This document shows, one piece after another, positions 37,301 to 44,500 of a stretch of DNA of 64,000 nucleotides (positions are counted from its first letter, which is position 1; every line of letters starts with the position of its first letter). Both the position numbers and the translations under genes were made by a program. Source of the stretch: Pyxicephalus adspersus. Its lineage: Eukaryota > Chordata > Amphibia > Anura > Pyxicephalidae. The stretch covers positions 88,705,583 through 88,769,582 of the forward strand of contig NC_092859.1 in assembly GCF_032062135.1 (NCBI RefSeq), written 5' to 3'. The notes below the pieces were generated by a model that made no database searches, was not told where the DNA came from, and saw only the letters and a list, made by a program, of their open reading frames with translations.

Positions 37301-37922
37301 CTATATCGCATGTCTAGACTAAACCCGGATAGCTAAACCCCCCACTTCCATAGAGGAATAAATACGATTTATGGTTCTGAACAAGCAAAGCCTGTCAATT
37401 AGATGTATTTTCCAAACATATATAGAACTGCTATACCCCCACCCTTGCTTGGGTAAAATAGCAGATTTCCGGTAATATCCAATCAGTATTCTCCTAATAT
37501 TGTAATGTGGATGTGTTAAAAAAAAAAAAAAAACCTATGCTATGTACAGATGGCAGAAATGATTCCAAAACAGGCAGCGTTGGCATAGACGCATAGAAGT
37601 CTTCCTATCCCCCATACAAGGGGAGAATTAAAAGTTTCCAAACTTCTGTGAAAACTTCCATGAAAGTCAGTGCATGTATGGGTATTATATGGAGTCACCC
37701 AGCGCTGCAAAATGCAATGCAAACCCTGGGATATACATTTGGGGAAACCATCCATACAAACCCATTGTTATTTTCTGAAGTCCTGGCATTGGTGTGATGG
37801 GTGCAGGATAATATTGGGCTGCCACCTACCTTCTGGGCACTCCTGCCATCCTTGTCCGGGTCCCCTTTACTCCTCTTGGTGCTGGCCAGGTCCTTGAGGG
37901 TCAGGCAGCCGGTGATGTCCAT
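31143..37922 (-). CDS. E2F7: E2F7, atypical E2F transcriptional repressor, twelve coding exons, complete
   Basis: Nuclear repressor that binds E2F sites (TTTSSCGC) without a DP partner, as a homodimer or with E2F8, and switches off E2F1-driven G1/S genes. Coding exons (minus): 37922-37830, 36707-36429, 36083-35924, 35740-35468, 35052-34894, 34646-34509, 34402-34217, 33659-33578, 33223-32824, 32735-32540, 32172-31766 and 31310-31143. All are GT/AG and total 2541 bases, giving 846 residues (human 911). PIDLS (50-54) is a CtBP-binding motif. DNA-binding domain 1 is about 136-209 with RRRIYDIVN (181-189). Domain 2 is about 276-360 with RRLYDIAN (325-332) and [12 protein letters not shown]. The C-terminal half is Pro/Ser-rich, with a conserved end [19 protein letters not shown]. 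No DP-dimerisation, transactivation or pRb-binding region is present, as expected. One oddity is Cys206 in NQYCWHG, where human has Gly. Confidence 0.95.
31766..32172 (-). CDS. E2F7: E2F7 exon 12
   Basis: The acceptor TTTTGTTTAG precedes 32172. The exon starts [13 protein letters not shown], matching human GLNGFNVLLSGSQ, followed by a Pro/Ser/Ala/Val-rich tract ([20 protein letters not shown]) and [13 protein letters not shown]. The donor is GTAAGG. Confidence 0.92.
32540..32735 (-). CDS. E2F7: E2F7 exon 11
   Basis: The acceptor TTTCTTAG precedes 32735. The exon encodes [18 protein letters not shown] through [11 protein letters not shown] and splits a Gly codon. It corresponds to a fast-evolving region; the anchor is PQYLYVPS, like human LQYLCVQSPAG. 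The donor is GTGGGT. Confidence 0.85.
32824..33223 (-). CDS. E2F7: E2F7 exon 10
   Basis: A 400-base exon, low in complexity and rich in Ser/Thr/Pro, carrying VPVPEYCI and [18 protein letters not shown]. These align with human DPEYCV and GQPLVYVPSASLFMLYG. It ends in NSLVAPK; the donor is GTAGGC. Confidence 0.9.
33578..33659 (-). CDS. E2F7: E2F7 exon 9 (short)
   Basis: An 82-base exon encoding [20 protein letters not shown] and NIEEDS, aligning with human SLAAVYRQKIEDNS. The acceptor CACTTTTAG precedes 33659 and the donor is GTAAGT. It ends in phase 2, matching the next exon. Confidence 0.88.
34217..34402 (-). CDS. E2F7: E2F7 exon 8
   Basis: The exon encodes [19 protein letters not shown] through [15 protein letters not shown]. 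The LLRHSSF and [10 protein letters not shown] blocks match human LARHGSF and RKVNSEPSSP, which are known-type basophilic and proline-directed phosphorylation contexts. The donor is GTAGGT. Confidence 0.9.
34509..34646 (-). CDS. E2F7: E2F7 exon 7 (DNA-recognition helix 2)
   Basis: The exon encodes [20 protein letters not shown] and [17 protein letters not shown], the rest of domain 2. Two donors three bases apart are possible; the stronger GTAAGT after 34509 was chosen. The alternative GTGGTA after 34512 would drop one Gly. Confidence 0.9.
34693..34830 (-). repeat. L2-like fragment in E2F7 intron 6
   Basis: ATATAGCGCCAACAGATTAT, then ACACAGGATGAGGAGAGGAC and CCCCGAAGAGCTTACAATCT. This is the reverse-complement orientation of the family at 19393-19507. 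It fills over half of a 247-base intron. Confidence 0.65.
34894..35052 (-). CDS. E2F7: E2F7 exon 6 (start of DNA-binding domain 2)
   Basis: The acceptor TTTTACCCTAG precedes 35052. The exon encodes [20 protein letters not shown] and [20 protein letters not shown], nearly identical to human. The donor GTAAGC follows 34894. Confidence 0.93.
35468..35740 (-). CDS. E2F7: E2F7 exon 5 (DNA-recognition helix 1)
   Basis: The exon encodes [20 protein letters not shown] and KNQYCWHG, the recognition helix and wing of domain 1, then a diverged spacer ending in FSETDCPS. The Y-C-WHG Cys replaces the Gly of human. The donor GTGAGT follows 35468. Confidence 0.93.
35845..35868. repeat. Poly(A) run (poly-T on gene strand) in E2F7 intron 4
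   Basis: A run of about 21 A on the plus strand lies in the 183-base intron between exons 4 and 5. On the gene's strand this is a long T tract upstream of the exon 5 acceptor. Confidence 0.85.
35924..36083 (-). CDS. E2F7: E2F7 exon 4 (start of DNA-binding domain 1)
   Basis: The exon encodes [20 protein letters not shown] through SLDEAAASL (residues 125-177) plus the first base of Gly178. [20 protein letters not shown] is the opening helix of the first winged-helix domain. The donor is GTAAGA. Confidence 0.93.
36297..36309. repeat. Poly(C) run
   Basis: Thirteen consecutive C in the intron between E2F7 exons 3 and 4. Confidence 0.9.
36429..36707 (-). CDS. E2F7: E2F7 exon 3 (CtBP motif and conserved N-terminal block)
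   Basis: The acceptor TTTCTAG precedes 36707. The exon encodes residues 32-124, with [36 protein letters not shown] and [14 protein letters not shown], all closely matching human E2F7. Several Thr/Ser-Pro pairs are potential cyclin-dependent kinase sites. The donor is GTAGAA. Confidence 0.93.
36968..37180. mobile_element. Foldback MITE-like palindromic repeat in E2F7 intron 2
   Basis: The left end GCCTGATTTATTTAGG with TTCTCCAAGACTGGAGAAG mirrors the right end CTTGGAGAGCTTTAATAAAT with CCGGCCC. GATCCATTCCAGGTCTGCTG in the right half recurs, diverged, in the copy at 56449-56640. The class is unknown; the long terminal inverted repeats indicate a DNA-element origin. Confidence 0.6.
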
Positions 37923-37924
37923 GT
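37830..37924 (-). CDS. E2F7: E2F7 exon 2 (conserved start)
   Basis: The acceptor CTCCTTCCAG precedes 37924. AC then ATG (37922-37920) opens [14 protein letters not shown], which aligns with human MEVNCLTLKDL. The start context GACATGG has G at -3 and +4, so it is strong. The exon ends in AQK and the donor is GTAGGT. Confidence 0.93.
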
Positions 37925-37984
37925 CTGGAAGGAGAAAGGGAAGTGATCAGAGTGCTCGGAGATCCCGCCAGATGTTGCTCAAAC

Positions 37985-38038
37985 TTTGGGCGCCCGATCT
38001 GCCCGGGACTTTGCTGGGACTGTTCGTTTTGGCGCAAA
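37985..38038 (-). promoter_or_regulatory. E2F7: E2F binding sites in E2F7 intron 1
   Basis: TTTTGGCGCAAA (38027-38038) is a consensus E2F site on both strands: TTTTGGCGC forward and TTTGCGCC reverse. TTTGGGCGCCC (37985-37995) is a weaker neighbour. They lie just downstream of the probable exon 1. E2F7 is a known E2F1 target and is autorepressed through such sites. Confidence 0.6.
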
Positions 38039-38216
38039 GGAAATGCCGGGAGTGTAACCTGACACCCTGACATCAGGAGGATCTGCTGACTCACAATAAC
38101 CCCTCAGTGCTGCCCACCACCACAGCTGGAATGGAGGGAAAAGTCAGCGGCCAGTGCTGAGCAATGTAACCCGGGCAATCGTCACACAGCCCGGGCCATA
38201 CAACCGTACAACTTAC

Positions 38217-38395
38217 CTCTGTCCTGAACCATCAGATGAATGGGGGCTGCAGGCACGATGAAGCAGTGGCTATAGATGATTGCAGCACAGGGCAATGGAG
38301 AGGGATCGGCTATAATGCAGAGACTATGAATGGAGCGGACATCCCCTGGCAATGATCACCGATTCCAATGAGCGATCCGATAAAACTTTCCTCAC
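38217..38395 (-). other. E2F7: E2F7 non-coding exon 1 (5' end approximate)
   Basis: A strong donor (GACAGAG then GTAAGT, last exon base 38217) lies in a CpG-rich region upstream of exon 2. The exon contains an in-frame ATG at 38232-38230 that would add six residues (MVQDRD) before the conserved Met. The transcription start is not visible; about 38390 is an estimate. Confidence 0.5.
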
Positions 38396-38530
38396 TTCTT
38401 CCCGCATCCCGCTACAACTTCTATTCTGGCGCCCTAATACGTGACACTTCCAAGTGACCAATCCCAAACTAGATCAGTTAGTGTGAACCAATCAGATGCG
38501 ACGTGTAACCCCGCCTCCCCGGCTTTGCCT
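38396..38530 (-). promoter_or_regulatory. E2F7: E2F7 promoter: CCAAT pair, E2F-like and GC elements
   Basis: Two CCAAT boxes (38458-38462 and 38488-38492) are spaced 30 bases apart, the arrangement typical of NF-Y-driven cell-cycle promoters. CTTCCCGC (38398-38405) and CTGGCGCC near 38427 are E2F-like, and CCCCGCCTCCCC (38510-38521) is GC-box-like. The region is CpG-rich and TATA-less. The island continues to about 38720 with GGCCGGCCGGCCGCC. Confidence 0.5.
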
Positions 38531-38845
38531 GCGTGCTTGTAGTGGGAAGGTGTTAGCGCTTAGCGCGCTCTGCCAAGCCTCTCCCGCCTTCACCTTGTCT
38601 GCTCGCTGCACCTGGGCCGGCCGGCCGCCCGCACTGCCCACTGCGCGCCACAAGCTTTGTTATGGGGGAGGAGGGGAAGCCATGACCAGACCCCGCCAAA
38701 CTTTGTAACTGAGCTCATTGCAGTCACCGGGGAGGGCGGGCTGCTATAGAAGCAGCGTATTACCATATGAATGTAAAACTTTGTATATTATGAGGAGGAT
38801 TCGCCCGGGTTAGTACTCAGTCACGTGCTGATAGCTATGGGAGGG

Positions 38846-38853
38846 GCGGGAAA
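38846..38853 (-). promoter_or_regulatory. E2F7: Distal E2F consensus site
   Basis: GCGGGAAA on the plus strand is TTTCCCGC on the gene strand, a perfect E2F consensus. It sits within GGGGCGGGAAA, beside a GC box, about 450 bases upstream of the probable start. Confidence 0.4.
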
Positions 38854-38899
38854 GTAGTCAAAAGTTTTGTGTCACGATAGAGTTGATTCGCATATTATT

Positions 38900-39689
38900 C
38901 ATATGTCATTCATCTGTATGGTGAGGTGTGTAATGACATCAGTCTGTAGATTCTGTTCTTATTAGAATATTGCATTGCTTGGAAAAAGATGTGTTTTATA
39001 TAATACGTATTGGTGGAAAAAGTGTTAGAGATTGGTATTGTGTGGTATACTGCACTTCTCATAGGACTCCATAAAAGGGTGAATCAGACATTCTCTAGTG
39101 GGGAATCTTCCAGGCCAATGTGTGTCAATGGTGCTAATTTATTCTCCACCAGGGAATGTTTCAGTGAATGTCCAAACGAGCCCTGAGTGTGATTTATGTA
39201 AGAATATCATACATTTCTTGGAAAGCGACGTCTAATGTTCTCACTATGTGTGATACGCTATTTTGTCCCATTCCATGTGATCAGCGTCACAACAGTCATC
39301 GGTGTGGATTGCTGTGCTTTGTTGCAGTATAATGCGTGGCAAAGCACATTCATATAGTGTGAATAAAGTCTAACTTGTGCATGGCAGGGTGTGCATATGA
39401 AGCGTACATCTTTGTCCTGTAAGACATTAGGGAAGTATGAGTACAAGCTATGACACAGGAGAAGAGCAGAGCTCTGCCCAGCGGAGCTTGCAATCTTTAA
39501 AGATCTCAGAAGAAGATTCCTTGTTTTTGGTAGGTTCATATTCGATACAAAACCAGCGCTGATCATTTGGATGCAGACACCTAGTCATGAGAAAACGAAT
39601 GTGCACTTTCAATTTTAAAGCATACCTAAGCTCATAAATTTTAATTCAAAGAAAAGTGTGGACAAGCCGTTTATTTAAAGCAAAAGCTT
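38900..39689. other. Upstream flank of E2F7, no gene recognised
   Basis: No credible coding exon. A weak, diverged match to the L2-like family (TATGACACAGGAG, GAGCTTGCAATCT) lies at about 39440-39500. Confidence 0.35.
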
Positions 39690-40100
39690 TGTTAGTGTTT
39701 TTTTTATTTTTTATAAAGGGTGCAGCACCACTTCCTTGATTCTCGATTGGCTGCTCCTTCTGTGCATGCTCAAGACGCTCGTTGATGCGCAGAAGGAGCA
39801 CCCAAGTGCCTCCTGGGATGCAACAGTAGGGAAAAAATTGCCAATCTCACGCATGTGCAGTGTGATCGGCAAGTTTGTCCCCATCTAAGTCTCTTGATCT
39901 TGACCTGCACAGTTAGAGATCGGGTGATCTAGGAAGAAGAACACGAAAGAGGGGAGGCCCTCTGGGCCGCATGTAGACAGATACCGGGATGATGCGGAAA
40001 CCAATGGAAGAAACTTCTCCACAGATTGATTGGTCTGCAGGATTAAAGGTAAGTGTTTTTTTTTTTTCATGTTTTTGGGTTTACTTCTACTTTATGGTTT
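39690..40100 (+). repeat. Dispersed repeat, family with GTAAGT-type motif
   Basis: CpG-bearing block with GGCTGCTCCTTCTGTGCATG, AGGAAGAAGAACACGAAAG and GTCTGCAGGATTAAAGGTAA, followed by a poly-T tract. It shares block order with 24220-24440 (minus) and partly with 40750-41290. An AAG|GTAAGT sequence at 40049-40054 is a perfect 5' splice-site consensus. The class is unknown. Confidence 0.55.
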
Positions 40101-40130
40101 TGCAGACACACACAAAAGGAGAGACACTTA

Positions 40131-40445
40131 AGCTGTGTACACACACGTCCAATAAATATCGTTGGAAACGAACGACCGATTGGCCAAAAATAGTTCTAAA
40201 AAAAGTGACCGAACGAGGATAGTCGTTGGAAAAGAACGACCGATTGCCCAAAAATCTTTCTAAAAAAAGTGACTGAGGAACGAGGATAGTCGTTGGAAAT
40301 GAACGACTGGAGTGGATCGGATTGGACTACGATCATTCACCATCTATCGTGTGTATGTTGTTCAGTGATCGTGCATGTTCTGAGCATGCGCAATGAACTA
40401 ATGTTCTGTACAGGTGCTTCACTGTATTGTGGTCGTGTGTGTGTG

Positions 40446-40482
<37 letters not shown>

Positions 40483-40664
40483 CACTTCCTCTGGTTCACG
40501 TCACTTCCTGTATCATTTAAACAATCGCATCTATCCTGTACAATATCGAACGATCGTGTCGTTATCTCCATGTACAGGATGGATGCTATACGATCGTTCA
40601 AAGATATCGTGCAAAATACTTGGTCGTTTGTTTACCAACGATAATTATTGGAAGTGTACATACC
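40131..40664. mobile_element. Harbinger-like MITE with internal tandem repeats
   Basis: The left end AGCTGTGTACACACACG and the right end (inward) GGTATGTACACTTCC are terminal inverted repeats flanked by TTA (40128-40130 and 40665-40667). Inside, CGTTGGAAANGAACGAC starts at 40160, 40224 and 40291, a tandem repeat of 64-67 bases. A (TA)n run lies at 40452-40478. ATCG-rich hexamers recur throughout. No transposase frame is present. Confidence 0.6.
40452..40478. repeat. (TA)n microsatellite
   Basis: A pure TA run of 27 bases inside the MITE, preceded by a (GT)n stretch at 40434-40446. Confidence 0.9.
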
Positions 40665-40749
40665 TTAAGCGCCGGTTGAATATCAAGTATTATCATGCAA
40701 CCTCAGATGAACAACACATGACATATTACATGTGTCCTTATTTATTTAA

Positions 40750-41300
40750 TGCAGAACTAAGCTAAAAATAAAAAAAATCACCCTCGTCTTTAATCCCGCA
40801 GATCTGTTGATCTATTAGGAGGTTTCTTCGATCAGGTCCCACGTCATTCTACTATTTTTTTTTTTTTTTTTTGGGTTCTATTGTTACCTGCAGAAAGTCA
40901 TTAGACAAATAGCACTGTGCTTTATAAATGTAGCATGCACTATTTTTTTTTTTTTTTTTTTGGCCTGGCGTGTAGGAAGCTCCTGGCGCCGCCATCTCCT
41001 TCAGTCTTCTTTCAAAATCGGACATGTGCAGAAGGAGCAGCCAGAGCCTCCCAGGATGCATGGTATATGTATCCCGGGAGGCTCTGCGCTCCCATTCTGT
41101 CTTGATCACTGCAACGGATCATGACAGAAAGGGGTAAATGTAACCCCCCTTTTTTTCTTTAAAAAAGGGTGTTCCACCCTTTTATATGAAGTAAAATGTT
41201 TTTACTTCTGTGTTTTATATAAGTAAAATCTAACTTTTATTTTATATAAAACGGTTGGCTACCCTTTTATGTAATGGAAAAGTTTTGAGTTTAGTTCCAC
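40750..41300 (-). repeat. Compound dispersed repeat block with palindrome
   Basis: The left part, read on the minus strand, has CAGATCTGCGGGATTAAAG plus a T-tract, matching the family at 39690-40100. The middle holds GCGCCGCCATCTCC and a palindrome: CAGAGCCTCCCAGGAT (41042-41057) against ATCCCGGGAGGCTCTG (41071-41086), 15 of 16 paired. The right part ends with GTTTAGTTCCACTT. It is probably one element, or two nested elements, of the same family. Confidence 0.45.
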
Positions 41301-41324
41301 TTAGGCAATGAAACTTCAGAAGGC

Positions 41325-41545
41325 AGAACCAGTGTGTGACAAATTAGGTATACCCTTACTTAGGAATTGAGTGAATAAGTAGTCAAGTGCACATTAATTG
41401 ATTTGTACTTTACCTAATTAATTGATCTCAAGCACGTCACCTTTATAAAAGCAGAAGTTTTGTTGCTGGTCTGGCTTATTCAGGGGTGTTAATACCAAAG
41501 AGGTAATACATCTACAATGATCTTAGAAAACTAAATTGTTGCTTA
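41325..41545 (+). mobile_element. Tc1-like element 5' remnant
   Basis: TTATAAAAGCAGAAGTTTTG, GCTGGTCTGGCTTATTCAGG and CAATGATCTTAGAAAACTAA match, in order, the leader and early transposase region of a vertebrate Tc1 family. The transposase is not open here and no right end follows. Confidence 0.5.
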
Positions 41546-44500
41546 AACCTGATATAGAGATGATCAAAATATTCATATAGTTGGCTCAATAGTTTAAGAA
41601 TAAATGGTATTGCACTCTAAATAAAATGCTTACTTTGAAATTAAAGCTATGCGCACATGTTAGATCATTATTGCCCAACAAACCATCATGGTTATCTCGG
41701 GTGACAATCTGGAGTGTTTACAGCGGTCTGGGGTGTTGGGGTTCAATGACATGAGCACTGTGAGGCAAGTTGGTTCAGTGTTAGGGGCACTAGATGATGG
41801 GGAGATGCTAAGTTCGGAGTACCAGGTTTGTCATCCATATAAATACGGCACAAAATGTCTGCTTCTGGTTCTGCAGGGAAGCTTCTTTGTCTGAAAGTCC
41901 TGATTACAGTGCAGCTTTCTGGACCGCATTGTTCAGTGATCTAAGGTAAGTAACTTTTTTCTGCTGTTGTGCCCCATGATGTAAAAAGTGTCTTATTATT
42001 TTGATCTGCTCTGATGCCAATGGGACAACTGTAAGGATTTAGTTGGGAGCTTCCTATAATGACTATAATGACGGGTAGTATATTATTTTTATGTTTTAAT
42101 ACGTTTCAACTGCTATATGTGTTTTGAAGCAGTTCAATGATTAATAGGTTGTATGTTGTTGTTAAAGATTTGTCATGCAATATATTAAAAGCACATTTAA
42201 AAATAAAATCCTTATTTTAAATGTATGGGTCACTTTCAAAACAGTATTTTCTAAATGTTTTTTCAATATTTCGCCTGCAGTGCTGATCCAGCTCACCCTC
42301 CCCCCTACACAGTTCTGCCTTTGAGTCCACTGGTGTTGTGCCTCAATGCTAACTGGACAATAGTAGATCTTTCTGCTGCCTTGTGTATGTTATGTGGGGT
42401 GTATAGCACCATATACTTTTATGGGTCCAGGAGACCGATCACTGTTAGAGCCATATTGAAGTTCTATTATTGCATATGTTTAGGAAGCAGATTTGGGACC
42501 CAGATTTTTTTTCTGCTGCTCATCTCACCTGTCACCTTTAAGTCTTCCATTAAAATATTTGTAGCACACTTAATTAGATCACGTGGCATGTAGAAAGCAA
42601 TGATACATTTTTATTAATGGAAGATTTTGTGTTGCTGGGAGCTAATTTCCAGTGTCTGCAAAGAAAGCTCCACATAGAGATTAGTACCACTCTTGCTAAA
42701 TGCCAGGCCTAAAATGGTAGAAAACACCTGTCACTTGTGCACAAGTGCCAGACTGGGAATAGCATCATAACAGTTGATGTACATCAGGAGCAACATCAAG
42801 GAGGCGGCTCTAGTAGTTCCTTAACGCGCCCTGGCAGCTGGAGTTTGCCGACCCCTGCAATAGAAGATCTGCTAATCAATAAATATTTGGAAACCCTTCT
42901 GAAAATGTTTAGTTGCTAAACCCTGGCAGAGGTCAGTGGTTCCTCCTGCTGTCCTCTGTTATAAAGGATGTATTGACGTTGGCACCAGTGTTCAATTATA
43001 TTTTGCTACTTGAAAGTTACCAGGATGGCCTGGGACTGAATGAAGGCCAGATATGGAGGGATCGGGGACTCCAGGTAAAGGTAAGTGCTATATCCTTTCC
43101 TGCACTTTTTACTTAATTTGTTAGTCTCCAAGGAGAGGTGCACCTGATAAAAGCACTGTTCAGATGCTTTAATATTTTGGGATAAAAGAAATTTGTACAG
43201 CTATCAATAACAAAAAATTGCATGACAAGATAAGGAAGTAAATGCACTGCATTGCAGTGTCCTTAGATCACCAGTATGTGTGGCTATAAATCAATGTATA
43301 ACTTGTTAGGTGATTTGTAACCGTGCTGCCTGCTAGATGTGTGGTTTCATCAGATCACCCCTTGGTTAGAAATTACAAATTTAAAACAAACAGAACAGTG
43401 AAAGAAAACCGTAAAAACCCAGGTCAACAGAAAAAGAAAATAATATTGATAGTTAATTTATCAGTGTCATTTTGAGAGAACATCATGTGTGCTTGACTAG
43501 GAATAAATTCACATTTCACTAGTTTAATTCAATTCCCACAAGCCCTGGGACCCACTCTTCACAGTTGTCAAATATGATTTGCAGTAGTAGTCATCTTCTG
43601 TGGCTGTGCTATTTTCTCTGAATTTGATTTGTTGTAGTGTCCTGATATAACATACCTAAAAGATCTGATGGTTCCTTTAGGAACATTCTTGAAAGATCAT
43701 TTTTGCCCCATTAGCTCAAATCAGACTATCCATGGTACGTATGCTGTGCATAGGGCTTGTTACACTGTAGAGTCTTATATCTGTGCCTTCAACACAAGAC
43801 AATGCTTGCAAATCTGATGCTCTAAGGAGGAGTGCTTTAATTGTTTCCATCTGCATATGGTTTGACTATGCAGGAATATATACTGTATGGGTTGTGCTAG
43901 GTGTTATTTTTTGATTTTATTTAAGCTGTGTAAAAATGTTAAAATATTGTCACCCAAGATGTTTGGGATAACCTCTCGTGAAAATTTAGTGTCTTTACAG
44001 ATTTACCTGATGTTAGTCAATGATTCATCCTGCTATATCGCTGAATGCCCGACAGCTAACAGGACACTGGGATAGCTCCTACTCATCCCACCCACTCCAT
44101 AGAATTAGCATTGCTGTCTGTTCAGAGCCCATTCATTTTTCAAGTGATGATAATCTAGTGTCTGTCCATTGCTTTAAATGTTCCAAGTAGTGTCTGAAGT
44201 TCGTTTGCATAGAATCAAATACTTTTTTAATTTACCTTAATCATTATGGTCAGTTCATTAAAGTATAAAACTTGTATTTCTATTACGGTACGCTATTTGT
44301 CCCTTTTTAATTATGACTTTTGATAGCAGGGATCAGTGTTCTTATTCTGTGTGTGTTCTTATTCTGTAAAGCAGTCTATAAACAGTGTGTGTATATTAGT
44401 CCATAGAAAACATAAAGGTAATGTGCTTTTTCGTAGTCCAAAACTACCTTTATTTTTACAGATTCCTCAGCTGGGCAAAGAGACCGTGTCAAGACACACA

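Noticed and set aside
40840..40965. Two T runs read as a possible processed-pseudogene poly(A) tail in reverse
   Set aside because: No cDNA-like sequence or flanking duplication is attached; the runs lie within the compound repeat block.
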